Origin: Stereum hirsutum FP-91666 SS1
Taxonomy: Eukaryota > Basidiomycota > Agaricomycetes > Russulales > Stereaceae
DNA length: 64,000 bases
Assembly: GCF_000264905.1 (NCBI RefSeq)
Contig: NW_006763143.1
Location: 62,001 to 126,000 of the forward strand
Direction of reading: 5' to 3'
Below the pieces are notes generated by a model. It saw only the letters and a list, made by a program, of their open reading frames with translations. It was not told the DNA's origin and made no database searches. Made by a program: the position numbers and the translations under genes. The first letter of the stretch is position 1. The number at the start of each line of letters is the position of its first letter. Of this stretch, positions 1-12,438 are shown one piece after another.

Positions 1-1035
1 GTTAGTTTCGCGAGACTTGACTACCGCTCTTTCGCTCGTCCGACAGCATCTGTACACGAGTTGCAGACACTCTGCGGCCGCTGCCACTGCCACTGCCCTA
101 ATTTTTCATTCTTCAGTCGGGCTCGGGTCAACTCCGTACGGTTTGGCCTTCTCCTCTCTAAGAGGTTCTGTCATAGTGAGCTATGGAATGGGCTCCGAAA
201 GATCACGTTAGCGGTCATAGCTGCCGCGTTATCACTGCTGTGGAGACAACAACACTAGTCGAACAACATTTCTTGACATCTTCGTATCGACGCTGCCTTC
301 ATGGTATTCTCAGATAAAAAGCCATAAATTACAGGTTTCTACACTTCAGCGAGCTCACAACAACCGCCTCCAGCCGCCATACTACACAGTCACAGCCTTC
401 GAATCTCTGCCCGCGGTGGAAACACCCATCTTGCTGTGCATGCGCTGGCGACGCCACTAGCCGCGGCTTGCCTCAAGGCTTTGCTTTATTCTTTATGAGG
501 GTGGAGGATTTCTCATGCACTGCGAGAGTCTACTCGGAGGCGACCTGTGCGGGTATCACTACGGCGCGAAGACGACCGAGAATAGTTGCTTCAATTTCTC
601 GGGGACGGGAGAAACTGTTCATGTCTTGTGTCAAAGCTCGTAAAGTCTATCTTTCTTAACACCGATAGCGGCCTTGGGGTGTTAGTTCTTCTGCTTGAGT
701 TTTACGACCATAACGCACCACAAAGGTCTCATTCATCCGTGTTCATATGGACGATACGGCTTGATGTGTCCGATATATGTATCGATATCGTGATACACAC
801 AATGCCTGGTCTCAGCCTGGACACCTTCTTGACGTCATGTACTGTGCTTCAAGGGGACATGTGGAACGTGGGCGGTATTTTCGGGATCTTTAAGGCTGAT
901 GTTCAAGACCGTGAACAAAGGAAGGGCCCAAAACGGCGCGATGACTTGGATACCGATGGCACACTCCACACGTGTTGTTGCATCTCTCTAATTGATGACT
1001 CGATATTTTCAAATTTTTCGTCATCGGCAAGCACC
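1..1035. other. gene-free stretch
   Basis: I see no convincing gene here. Open frames are short and have no recognisable motif. The last part is presumably upstream promoter DNA of the MYND gene. Confidence 0.5.
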
Positions 1036-1043
1036 TATATAAA
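1036..1043 (+). promoter_or_regulatory. TATA box of the MYND-finger gene
   Basis: TATATAAA lies about 300 bases before the MYND-finger start codon. A CT-rich stretch follows. A possible 5'-UTR intron runs from a GTAAGA donor at 1147 to a CAG acceptor at 1250, which would explain the distance. Assignment to this gene is inferred from position only. Confidence 0.5.
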
Positions 1044-1348
1044 GGAGGGTAGTCTCGCTATCCTTCTCTTCACTCGCAGCCCCCTCTTCGCTTTCTCTCC
1101 CTCAGATCACACCCCAGCTTCAACCCAACGTCGAAACGCAGTACAGGTAAGAGATTTTCGCACTGTAAGCTTCAATATGGCCTTCGTCTCTAACAGTTTA
1201 CGCTTCGGGCCTTTCCCAGTCTTCGCTAGGCGCTCCTCATCGTTCTGCAGGGTGTGTAGATCTCGCCGCGTATAACCCGTCTTTCTTCCCCCTTCTGATT
1301 CTGAACCGTTCCCCCTTTCGCTTCTTCTTTTATTTGTGGAAAGTCATC

Positions 1349-2390
1349 ATGCCCGAACCATACCGCGTCGTTTATCCAGCCGATAGATGCGAGGGTTGCA
1401 CTCTCAGGCCCGAGGAGGGTCGTCTGCACAGGATTTGTGGCCGGTGTCGCAGCGTAGTCTATTGCAGCAAAGAATGCCAAGCCAAACAATGGAAATACCA
1501 TAAGTACGTGCTCTCCTCTTTAACGCCTTCTCTACTTGAATAGTTCATTAACCTCACCGGATACGTTCAGAGCTGCGTGTCGGTATGCTCAAAAGCGTTA
1601 TGCACGGACTGAGTCGGGCAAGCCGACCGCCGAAGCGACAAACACCCGTGCTCTTCGGGAATTCTTCTCCATACACACCGACAATTTTGTCTACTGCGTG
1701 GAGTTGGCCATTATAGAAGATATGCTACGTTCTGTTCCTGCAGGCCTCTCCGGCCGTGACCTGGTTCAAGCATATAACGCTTCCGACCACATCGCCTACT
1801 TCGAATTGTCCCCTCGCGCGAACGACGGTAACCCGAGCACAACATTCGGCATCAAACGCTCTGTATACACAACCGTCGACGCCTTCAAGAAGAGCCCAGA
1901 CTTTAATTCTTCCACCCGGGAGCTCTTAACCTCTACCCCTAAAGAAGTGATGGACAAGAATCGGCACTACGAGTTACATGGGACAGAGCCTGGCTACGAC
2001 ATTGGCTTAATCACCATGCTACTGCATATCCCCGGCCGCAACGCGAATGACATGGGCTATCACTATGGTCATGCAAAGTTGGTATACATCGAACAACTCT
2101 CTCATAACATGGAGAAGCTGATCTCGAACGGCATCGGACTGTCCGCTTTGGCGTCATGGAAGACGATGTTATCATTTTTCGTGGATGTGGGGATTTCGTC
2201 GAGGTTTTTCCTAGCTGTGGAGGACGAAAAGAGGCACCATTGTTACGGAGAGATGGTAAAGGTGGAAGGAGAACCAGGGTCAAAAACGAAGTGGACGTGG
2301 GTGCAAATTCCGTGGGATGAGTATGATGCTCGTATAGAGGAGTTGATGCCGCGCGAGCAGTCCCAACCCGCTATCACAACGCCCGAGTGA
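1349..2390 (+). CDS. MYND-type zinc-finger protein
   Basis: Two exons, 1349-1503 and 1571-2390, give about 324 residues. The first 55 residues hold a MYND finger: CEGC, then CGRC, YCSKECQ, and W-x2-H. The intron end is chosen by the finger. An earlier acceptor at 1543 also keeps the frame but loses the last zinc ligand, whereas CAG at 1570 gives HKAAC, which supplies the final cysteine. The remaining 270 residues match no domain I recognise and read as a soluble protein. MYND fingers usually bind proline-containing partner peptides, and in mushrooms many such proteins have unknown roles, so no pathway is assigned. The finger is certain; the function is not. Confidence 0.85.
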
Positions 2391-3980
2391 GAGGTCATTA
2401 TCGCTGGTATAAAGCCCTTGAGGCAGCATTAGGGTCCTTACCGTAACATTGTATCCTTTGATTCTTCATAAGTAACACCCTCTCGTGACAGAATTTGTGT
2501 TCGCAGCTGAGCGATGTGTTGACGGTGGCGCTGTGGCGACGAGGGACCGCTGTATGCAATAATGTCTTCTTCGTCAGCATCTTCCCAGACGAAGACGACG
2601 ACGACGACGACAAACACGATGATTTATTAACCACTTATCTTCCTTTGCTTCGTAAAACTTCGGACATCCGTTTGTTTCGTCTATTAAACGCGCTCGTCGA
2701 CAGTGTCCGCGACTGAAATAGCCATCGTTCGTGCCCTCCACCAATCCGGTGAAGTATTAGAGGTATTATCTCAGGCTTTTGCTCATCAGCTCATTATTTA
2801 TCATTTGGATTGCTTATATTTTTTTCAGGATGACTATGAAGATCGCATCCATGGCTTTTGGGGATCAATGACACACAGTGTCTCACTTCAAAGGAACATT
2901 GCCTCGACGTACCTCTGCACAGGGGTCCCCAGCTCGGCTTTCATGTCTTTTTATGTTACCTTCAGCGTTCGCATTAAGTTGGCTAGTACCCGCACCGACG
3001 CAACCTGAACTGGGAAAAACAAACATCGCAATTCGCCAGGGCTTCCATTGAGCATATGCGCATCATTCGAATAAGAACAGTCGACGACAACTCTGCTCTC
3101 CCTTCGAGTCTCTTCTTAAGTGAATACTCGTACCGTTCCTCCAATTTCCTGCGGGTTCTGTGTCGCCTCTTTGGATTGTGATTGTTTGGCCTCCCATACA
3201 TGGCAAATTATAGTAGAGAGCGTGAAATCGTCCAAAATCGAAACTCAAAAGCCGAGACTGGAACGGTTGACGCTCCAAACTCAGTGGTGAGCGCTCGTGC
3301 CGGTGGAGCGAAACTCGATTGAGTTTCGCTCTAATCTCCGAGTTTAGATTCTCGCCGATTTCACGGTCTCTAGTATGTGTTCCATGTCTCGCGGAGTTCA
3401 TTTCGCTGGTCTTCTTCAGTCCTTATGTGCTATTTTCCCAGCATTCGCCAGTTTCATTCGAGACATTGAGTATACTCCAGATCGCACCCCTCTCACAATG
3501 TGTCAACACCATATCGACATTCAGCACCGGCAACAGCGGTTTGCCAGCCCCAGAACTAGCAGTCCTGGCGGTGACATCGTTTTTGTCCCCTTGGGCCCTG
3601 TACGGGAGCGGTACAATGTCAATAATTGTCATTCTTCTGACTCAGATTGCCGGAGGCAAGATCATAATAATGCGACCATGGCGTGGAATACTCTAGCTAA
3701 GCAGTATACACTGGTGGCATCGTCGTCAGGCTGTCCTCCACACTCCCGTCTACTTGCCCAGTTCTGGCCGCCGCCTCCGAAATGTTCGGCGGTGACTGGC
3801 TTGGTATCATTCGGGGGGTTCCTGCTTCCTCGCTGCACTCTAATCGAGCGACGGCGCCCTGTTGAGTATCCTTTGGCGCTCTCATGGACGATACCGTAGG
3901 GCGGGCGAGAGAGAACGGAGTGACCCAGTTCATCATAACTGGCATGATATATCTCATTAGTATACTGCAAATAAAGTGCA
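2391..3980. other. gene-free stretch with a GAC microsatellite
   Basis: No supported gene. A GAC trinucleotide run at about 2588-2611 gives poly-Asp in one frame and poly-Ser on the other strand, which creates misleading open frames. The rest holds only short frames without motifs. Confidence 0.45.
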
Positions 3981-5254
3981 TCAATGGTACGTACGACGGC
4001 CAGGAGATTCATCGTCCTGGACAGATTGACCGTTGATATGACGGCGTCTGGACCTCCGTCTACATCGCCACAGAAACACACCGAGCACCAAGATGACGAC
4101 GAGCGATGCAGCGCCGACAACACCCCCTACGATGACTCCATATTTGTTCTGCTCTTTGTCAGTGCTCGAGGATGGAGTTGTCGCGGGTGTTCCCCCCCTT
4201 TTCTCTACCGCCGTGGGTGGAGGAACGAAGGCTGTGTCGGATCCTACGAGGACATAGTCGATGTAAAACGAGTTCGCTACCTCACACGTGACGACTAAGG
4301 TGTGATTCCCGCCGGACGAGAGAGGGGCGGAGATATAGTGCCAGTTGACTGCGGGAGAAATATCTCCGATGTTTTCAGGCATGGTGACGTTGAACGGGAT
4401 GCTATCATCGATCGTATAGGATGCAGGGGGAGCGGAAATGGCGATCGATATACCATAGACGTCCACAGATGTTCCTGAAAACGTCCAGTATTCGAATCTG
4501 CTTGTCTCCGAACGAAAGAGATACCGAAATGGAGACGTACCGATGAAATTGAGCGTCATTGACGCTCCCGGAGTGGCTCCACCCGTTACGCTCCCGTTGA
4601 AGGTCCCGTCAACTTCAGTGAAGGAGTCGTTGAAAGCAATCCAAGGCGGTGTGGCGACCGCCCAATCGCCGGACCACGACAAATACGGACTAGTATCATC
4701 TATGAAGATACGAGATGTAGACGGGTGAGATATTGTTGAATTTTCGGTAGCCTCGATGACGATGTAGTCGAGGAAGAGCTGAGAGGCGAATTGCCCAGAT
4801 ATGTCCATGTTGATGGAATGTGTCGTATCTTCCAGAGACGTCACATTGAAGGCGGAAATGTGGTGCGATGAGTCTCTCCGGGGCGTTAGGATGCTTGAGG
4901 AGGAGACACCGCCGTCAATGGTGAATGTAACGTTGACCGTCTGTGGGTCAGTGCTACCTCCGAGCGAACCAAAGGCGAACACGGACTTTCCTGGGTAGGT
5001 TTGAATATTCATTCAGCCATACGCATAAATATGCGCTCACCAGAGAAGCTAACTTCCATGGTTGATCCCACGCCAGTGGACTGAGTTGTTGTGGACAGGA
5101 ACTCAATGTCCACGCCTAGGAGAAAACACAATGGTTACTTCATGCACTCGAGAGCTCAGATTGGACTCGTACCAGAGTCGGTCCAGTTTCCGTCCGTAGG
5201 CCCATACGATATACTGGGGTCTCTGTCGTCTACAATCACGTATATGGCAGACAT
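3981..5254 (-). CDS. single-pass membrane protein with lectin-like ectodomain
   Basis: Three exons, 5173-5254, 5041-5115 and 3981-4990, join in phase to about 388 residues. The large N-terminal part is rich in N-x-S/T sequons and holds two related beta-rich segments. Each starts with a pattern of the kind VDDRDPSISY or IDDTSPYLSW and has an internal Phe/Tyr-rich core. Near residue 320 a hydrophobic helix (GVIVGGVVGAASLVVILVLG) is followed by an Arg-rich cytoplasmic tail. This layout is common in Agaricomycetes: extracellular galactose-binding-like repeats, one helix and a short tail. There is no clear cleavable signal peptide, so the topology is inferred. The ligand is unknown. A start further upstream is possible, but frame and splice phase support this one. 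Confidence 0.8.
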
Positions 5255-8127
5255 GAGAGGAAATGATTAGAGAGTGTTAGGAGTTGATAGTAGAGTTCTG
5301 GGTGCTGATGTAGTATAAATTCATACCTAGGCAAAGATATCGCCCCGCCATCATTAGTCCATCCCGCCTTCCGTTGCCAGTTGTGGATCCGTCCTCGCAT
5401 GTTAACTGCACCGGGGACATCGACCCGAATCAGCACTTCTTGACGGGATCCTCCCCTCGAGGGCTGTGGATATCTGCCAAAGTTCAAAATCCTGCAAGAC
5501 TAGACACATCGGGTTAGAAAGCTCGCGGATTATCCAAAGGTTGGACTGTTACCTCCCCAGTGGCTTTCCCAAGACATCTCACGGCATCTTTCTGTATCCG
5601 CACTGGTAGCTAAGCACTAATGTCCGGCAAGTATTCAGTTGAGGGTCTGCAAATACGAAGGTCAGTCGGGTTAAGAATCTATGTGACATGTATAGGCTTG
5701 AATTAATTTGTGGAAGGACTCCGAGATTATACATGGCTCATGCGTTGACTATTCGACCTGAAGGGCACCATGTAAAACATGTACTTCCCGTGTTCATTCT
5801 CGAGACGATCAATGTCATGTGTCATGCGACTGATGTTTGTTGCTCGAAACATGTACGACTGATACGACTCTGGATATCAGCTGGCGACCTACTAAGTATA
5901 TAAGGTTTTGCACGGGACAAACCCGTACCCGCCAAACACCGCACCCGTACGGGTACGGGTAACCACTCACCATCCACCCAGGGTACATTCTACGCATCGC
6001 TCACTGCCCTCTCCTTTCTTTGCGCTTCTACTCCCTACCATGTCAGCTGTCCGCAACACACACCTTGCTCTCGATATGACATCCAGGTCCACCGTTCCGC
6101 ACATCACCCCACCATCAACAGCGGGACCACATCTGAAGCCACGGAGAGTACTCCCTTCGCCATTGGCCACCCAAATCAACAGTAACACAATTACATTGCG
6201 CCACCCATCAGATATTGTCTGAGAGTTCACTGTGAGTGTGATGGGGGTGGACGATGGAGGGAATCCATTACCCAAAACCTACAACCGTCAACATGAAAAC
6301 CTGGCAAGATCATAGATGTATCAGCGCCGGGAAGAGGACGAGGACGAGGCCGTGGATGAGGATGAGGATGGAGATACGGAGGACGGGAATGTGACAGCTC
6401 AAAGTGGTGAGGAGCAGCGGGAGCAGGAGTTTGAGTTTGAGACTAGCGAAGGCAAAGAAGAGAGGATGATGAGATTGAGGATGAAACGTACAGCGATGCC
6501 GGAGAGGACGGAGCCGCAGCGAGATTGAGAACGGGACCGACAGCGAAGCGCGTGATACGTGGGGGCTGAAGAGTGGAGAACTCAATATTTGGCCACGTCG
6601 TAGAAGAAGAGGAACTGATTGTGTTCCGTATCACTGCAATACCACCATTTCACAGACCGATACTAATCAAATGCATACGCTGTGAACGACCTCGTCGACT
6701 CGTTTGATCGGTGGGTGCCGTTGGAACATACTTATGGCGCTGGACTGTGTCATCAAATCACCAGAGCTTCCGTGGCCCCGCACGACAACAATGATGCGTG
6801 TATTATGATCGTACAGCCATGGTTACAAGACAATGATTCCAACTCTATGAAGAATTGAGTATGATAGTGACGAACCCGGATACACACGTACCGTACATAA
6901 CATACATTCACTACACCAATATGTTTGCGAGAACTACCCAACTTCCGTCCCACCAACCTTGACCGTGATCTTCATCGGAAAAGGCGAAATATTCGAGTTC
7001 GTGATAGGAGGTACAGCTGCGCGGCCGGCTTCAGAGGACGTATGAATGAGCATTGTTTGGAGAGCGCGAGTGAGAGTATTGGGAAGAGTGCGAAGATAGG
7101 TCTGGCGGTCTGGACGCGGAGAGGGGACAGTTGGGTCAGCGGGCAAATAGTACTGAGAGAGGGTGGAAGCAGAAAACCTTGTTCAGACTTGGGGTGTTTG
7201 ACCTCGACATTGATGTTCCTGGAGCGGTGGACGGCGAAGATCAGGACAAGGATAACATACCAAAGGGAATTACACGCACCACTGCTCCCATGGAACTTCC
7301 TCCTACTCGATCGGCAGCACACAGAAAAGTAAAAATTATATAAATCTCCACGAGACCAATCATACCGACTGGGAAGGCGAAGGAGAGACACACTTCGTAT
7401 GTTATCCCTAGCCACGATTTCTTCGGTTGTTTGGTGGAATATGTGACACTGACCTAAAGCCAGCACTTGTTAGAGGTCATAAACACGAAGAGAGCAGCTG
7501 TGAGCTACTCGCCTGTCCACGCTTGTTATGGGCGCCGCTCTCCATACCTTTCCAGAACACCTCGACCTTCTCGTTTACGAGCTTCTCCATGTCCGGGTCG
7601 GCTACGCCGGGCTACATGTTCGATTTCCCCATACCGTGGTCAGTACAAGAACAAAAAAGGAGTGAGGCAATAGGGGCGCACGATTGTAACATCGAGGACT
7701 TCAAACGTTTGTGGCTTTATATTCCCGAAGAGGCGATGAAAGAGGATGGCGTGGAGGAGCGCACGGAGGACGTCTCGAGTGTTGGACCGATCTAGGATCT
7801 AAGCTCGTAAGCAGATGTTCAAAGTCTGGCTTCCATCGGACAGACTTACGACGTCAATATCGATAATGGCATGGGTAGGTGCGCTCATCGTTGCAAGCGA
7901 TGTTGGCCACCTGAGATGTACGGTGTGAGGTGAACGAGCGCCGATGAGGTTATTGGGGATACCTTAACCCGGAATTAGGGCGCTGCTATCAGGGCCACTC
8001 GTGTGGCATTGGGTTGCCGCTTCAAGCGGCGCCGTTTTCTTCACCACGTCTGAGTCGCTCTTTGACGAAACACTATCCATCTTTGTCCGTACATTTCTCG
8101 CTTCTCTGGACTTCTCTGGATATCGAC
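5255..8127. other. unresolved stretch, possible broken gene on the minus strand
   Basis: No complete gene can be built. Several minus-strand segments look coding: about 7157-6930 (a segment after a good CAG acceptor, rich in Pro, with ISPFPMKITVKVGG), about 6830-6740 (PWLYDHNTRIIVVVRGHG) and about 6620-6440. I could not join them with consistent phase. On the plus strand, 7590-7795 could encode a 68-residue protein, also unsupported. Either a divergent multi-exon gene or a decaying one is possible. Confidence 0.3.
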
Positions 8128-9019
8128 ATGCCGACTGTCAATGAAGATTTTCTGCGTAAGCTATCAGAGCTGTACGAAAGCTGGAACCATGCGCTTCAGG
8201 ATGAGAATCGTCGACTAGAGAAAGAGTTGACTGAGGTGAAGCACGAGAGACAGCAGTCCGAGGTATGCCAGCCGTTTTACCTATGTTGGAGTGCATCATG
8301 ATACTAAGTAGTTCTACCGTACGATATTTCTCCTCTTTGTCTCGCTCTGGTGTTTTGGGACCCGAAGGTACCAGCCGCTGCGCCACAGGGCTCTGTCTAT
8401 ATCAAAACGATAAAGGACCTCATAGCTGAAAAGCGTGCGCTTAGCCTCGACCTAGAGGCAGTGAATCTTCGCATCGAGCAGATGACGGCCACCATCGAGG
8501 GCCTCACAACGAAAACCGACCAGCTTCGCTACACACTTGGGCTTAAACAAGATACACTAGGCGATACGCGGGCAAAGTTGGAACAGGCTGAAAGAGATGC
8601 CCAGCTTCGTCAAGAGCAGCTGTGCCATGGACGCAAGAAGTTGTTCGAAACGGAGAAAGCATTGGAGGAGTCTGACGAGCTGAGGGCTGATCTCGGGAAG
8701 GCATGGGAGTCGAGCGAAAGGGATGTTAGACGTCTGCAGGTGCAGTTGGAGGACCGCGAAGCCGAGATCGCTCTATTGAGGGAGATGTTACACACTCCAA
8801 ATGTGAAGAAAGAGGTGCGTTCTGGTTCAACCATACCGTTTCGGATGTTCCTAACATACTTCGGTCTTATCTGCCTGCTAGACACCGAAAGCCGGTTCTG
8901 CGCAACCCAGGAAACGCACTCGTCAGGCGCAGCAGCATGCTGATGCTCCGAACAGTGCAGGTAGCTCGTCGAGCAAGAAGAGGAAGACAGACTCCACGAG
9001 TATGAAGAACGAGGTCTGA
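8128..9019 (+). CDS. small coiled-coil protein with basic nuclear-type tail
   Basis: Three exons, 8128-8262, 8368-8814 and 8882-9019, all split in phase 0, give about 239 residues. Residues 5-195 are dense in Leu, Glu, Lys and Gln with heptad spacing, so one long coiled coil is expected. The last 45 residues are basic and Ser-rich and contain KKRK, a plausible nuclear localisation signal. No catalytic motif is present. The second exon may instead begin at 8389 after a CAG, which also keeps phase and removes seven residues. The role is unknown; a structural or DNA-associated partner protein would fit. Confidence 0.75.
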
Positions 9020-9715
9020 TCGATAAATAATTAGATGTGACATCGGACTCGTCTTGTTTGAAGTGAGTTGAATTCTTCCGGCCTGCGTTCTGTGCCTTTT
9101 GGCTCTACAAATCTGACTATGACTGCCATTTCATTTTCCTCCCTGTGCATTGGGTATTGGTCAGCATGTTGGAGCACTCCTTAGTGGCTACAGCGACCGT
9201 AAACAACAGATCCCCCCATTCTACACGAGTCGATATCCCCTACCGAAAGCCATGCGTTGTCCTTATTGTTATTCACTAAAATATGATGTCTTCGTGCCCT
9301 CTTGTCGGCGTCTGGCCGATGAGCGTCTGGGTATCAGGTCATACTCACTCATCCCCGCATGTTCCCATCCAGATCAGTGATGCTATATCAGGTCTGAGAA
9401 TCCCTAGTATCTTGGGTCCATCCGCGTACGCTGCAATTCGCGTCTGGCCTGGGACGGTTTCTCCACTAACAAGTATAGCGTACATTTACTGTACGAATGG
9501 GCATGTCCCTCGTATCGTGAAGGCAACAGCAACATGGCAATATTATGGAACGCTGGAGGGGAAATGGTCATATGCGTACAATCTGGTTAAAGTCGAATTC
9601 AGTCGTACAATCTATAGGATTCTAGATATTTCGAGAGGCAAAAAAGATTCAGCGCTGATGGCAATCGAAGATGGGTAACATTTTTGAAGGACAGGAAAAG
9701 GCTCGCAACCATGGC
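9020..9715. other. gene-free stretch
   Basis: Between the coiled-coil gene and the stop codon of the KRE6-like gene. It is likely 3'-UTR and spacer for two converging genes. No motif seen. Confidence 0.5.
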
Positions 9716-12438
9716 TTAGCATTCGCCAAGGTAGCTACTCTTCGGCACACTCTGACCGTAATCATTGACCCAGGTCGTCAAGTTGGGATTGGTGTACGCC
9801 TCTTCATATCTACAGTGATGTCTGGGTAAGACCTACTTACAGACGGCAAAGCAAAGAGAAAAGACGAACTGGGAGATATAAGCGGCAGTCGGGAAATCGG
9901 GCGGGTCGCAATCGACATTGATGGAGTCAGGCCTCTGGTAGACGCGTATGTAGTCGATATGCATGGTTGCCGGGAAAACCAGATCGTCGAAGTCGATGTC
10001 GCCAAAGTTGTAGGACATACCGAGGTTGGCGATGATATACTGCGACCAGGAGAAGAAAGTAAATGAGCGTCGACGGAGGGGAAAGATAGACAAGTAAGCC
10101 GAGCAGGGAAATAGTGGACGTACCATGGGTTCTTGGGGAATCGGACGATCTGAAATCTCTGTCCTCGGGTCGGCCTTCATACCTTCTGCTTTCAGCGTCC
10201 AAGCGGTTGCGTTCTTCGCTATCCACGTAATATATGCATCATCAAACCCAGGCTTGTACTGCACTCACGCATATATTCAGCACTCCAGAGGCAGCGACAT
10301 ACGCGATCAGGCGGATACACTCACTTCGTAGCCATATACGGAGAAACACGACCCATTGAACTGGTAACAGTCTTGGTCTGTCTCGGAGATTACGGACGTC
10401 GCCTGCTGAGTCCGTCCGCCCTTGTACGAGTTGAGAGCGGACGTGACAGTTTCGTTGTAGATCTCAGAGCCAGTAGTGTTATCCCAGCTGTAGAAAGCGT
10501 TGAATGGCTGTACTCTCGAACAATGAGCTCCAGCCAAGGCCAATGACTGGGGTAAAGAACTCACAGCCCACTGACAACTCTGAGAGACTTGACCGCTCAT
10601 GACTCCGCCGAAAGTATTCGATATCTGTCCCTCAATAATATCGATCTCAGGTGCACTCCTCCCAACGAATGTGCCATCTTCATGCACTGGACCTGGATGG
10701 CTCTCTCCTGGGCACGTACACCGCGAAAGTCTCTGACCACCCAAATAGGAGAGAGGTCCTCCCACAGTAGTACCGTCGCCACCGTCCTCGGTGAAAGTGT
10801 AACCAGTCTCTGCGGCATAGGAAGGGAGGCCGTTGAGAGATTGGTTGGCGACGGTGCCGATATCACAGGCGTCATATGTGTAGGGCCACTAAGAAGCGGC
10901 GTACGGAGGCAGTACATTAGACCAGAGATAAAGGGTGAGAATTTAAATGGAAGAACGTACCAGTCCGTCGAGTGTGGCGCCGTAGCCTGTACGCCCGAGA
11001 TTTCCGACCGTCCAGACGGCAGGCCACAGACCAATGATGTTCGAAAAACCAGGCAGAACGACCGAAGTCTCCACATATCCGCCCGTGAAGCAGAATTTAT
11101 TCCTGACGAAACCGAACACGTTGAAGACTCATAATTACAAGCTGATAAGAGGAGACGATGGAAACTGACCATGTTGTGACCATACCTATGTTCAATGCGA
11201 ATGGTCAGCAGCCGAACCCGACAGATAGGAAGGATATGTCGCTCACCACTCTGGTAGTCCAAGTTATACTCTTCATGTCTCGAAAGCGTGATGACCATCG
11301 AACCGTTCGCCGTGGTGACCGCTGCGGGATCGTACCACTCGAGATTATTCGTTTCCTAGTATCCCATGGATGTCAGCAAACAATAAAGATCGCTCGTTTC
11401 TCCAACAACGATAAAACTGAGCTTATTAGCGAAAGGGACTTACCCAGTAATGCAAATTCACAGCCTCCCAATACGGATCGTCTCCCTCCGAAAATGTCCT
11501 CCCCTCCTTCTCGAACTCGTCCGAAAATACAAGCTGTAGCTCGGACCCATCGTGCCACGAAGTCTTCGTGTACGCCCAGGAAGGAGTATCGGTATCGATA
11601 AGGCCAGGGTATTGTGATGTTGCGTTGAGGAATGTGGCGGAGAGAGTGGGAGGGCCGGCGGTGAGGTCAAAGTGACTGAGAACGGGATATCCAGCGCTAT
11701 TTTGTCGCGGTGAAACAAAAAAAATTGTATAAATAAGTTCATGGATGCCAGCGAAGACTGAGTGACAGAATGAAACGCACAAGAGCATGACGACTGCTAA
11801 AATCATGATGACGAGGCATCCTAAATTCGCCACTCCACGTACGTACGACACACCCCAACCGCGCTTGTGCCACAACTGCTCGTCTACGACCGTCTCTTTC
11901 GGATCGTGCATCCCATCATCTGCCTCCGGAAACTCCAAGCTAAGCGGGGTCCCCCATCGCTCTGGGTCGTACGAGAAGGCGTACTGGGTTGGAAATACAA
12001 GTACGTGTGAGCACCGTGTATGAAAATAATGCAAGATGCCAAAGTGATAATCGGAGAGGGAGTTGTTGGGTGGAACACGTACCTTCTCTTCGACGGCGAG
12101 CTTCGACTGGGATGGAAATTGGACGGGATATGGACATTGATAGGGCGTCTCAGACTGCGATCCGAATACCATCAGTCCAGAGATCGAAAGATCAACGCAT
12201 AGAAAAGCCGACTCACTGTGAACGAGAACTCTGAATCTTTAGATGGCCGGACACGTAGTGGTAACGAGTACTTCCGCGCAGGTATACGTGTGGCATTGAG
12301 CTTCGGTACCCTGGGCGGCGTCGAAGAGACTCCATGGATAGAATGTGATTCGGATCCTGAAGACGAATCCGGGTGAAGGGGCGGTTGAGACGGCGCAGGA
12401 TAAGATGGCGGTGACGGCTGGCTCGATCTAGCGGACAT
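9716..12438 (-). CDS. KRE6/SKN1 family beta-glucan synthesis protein (GH16)
   Basis: Twelve exons join without phase conflict to 640 residues: 12217-12438, 12083-12154, 11781-11983, 11444-11696, 11247-11355, 11170-11185, 10961-11102, 10565-10888, 10325-10507, 10124-10258, 9870-10039 and 9716-9809. The order is a Pro/Ser-rich cytoplasmic N-terminus, one signal-anchor helix near residue 155 (LGCLVIMILAVVML), then a GH16-type lumenal domain. The catalytic signature E-I-D-I-I-E is present. Conserved stretches such as NNLEWYDP, MVTTWNKFCFTGG and LWPAVW identify the family. In yeast these proteins act in the secretory pathway and are needed for cell-wall beta-1,6-glucan. The 9870 boundary uses a weak GTTCGT donor but is forced by the frame. 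Confidence 0.95.

Noticed and set aside
586..1275. 229-codon open frame on the plus strand
   Set aside because: It crosses the TATA box and likely 5'-UTR of the MYND gene, has atypical composition and no motif.
2398..2716. Open frames with Asp or Ser runs on both strands
   Set aside because: They are produced by a GAC microsatellite; nothing around them looks coding.
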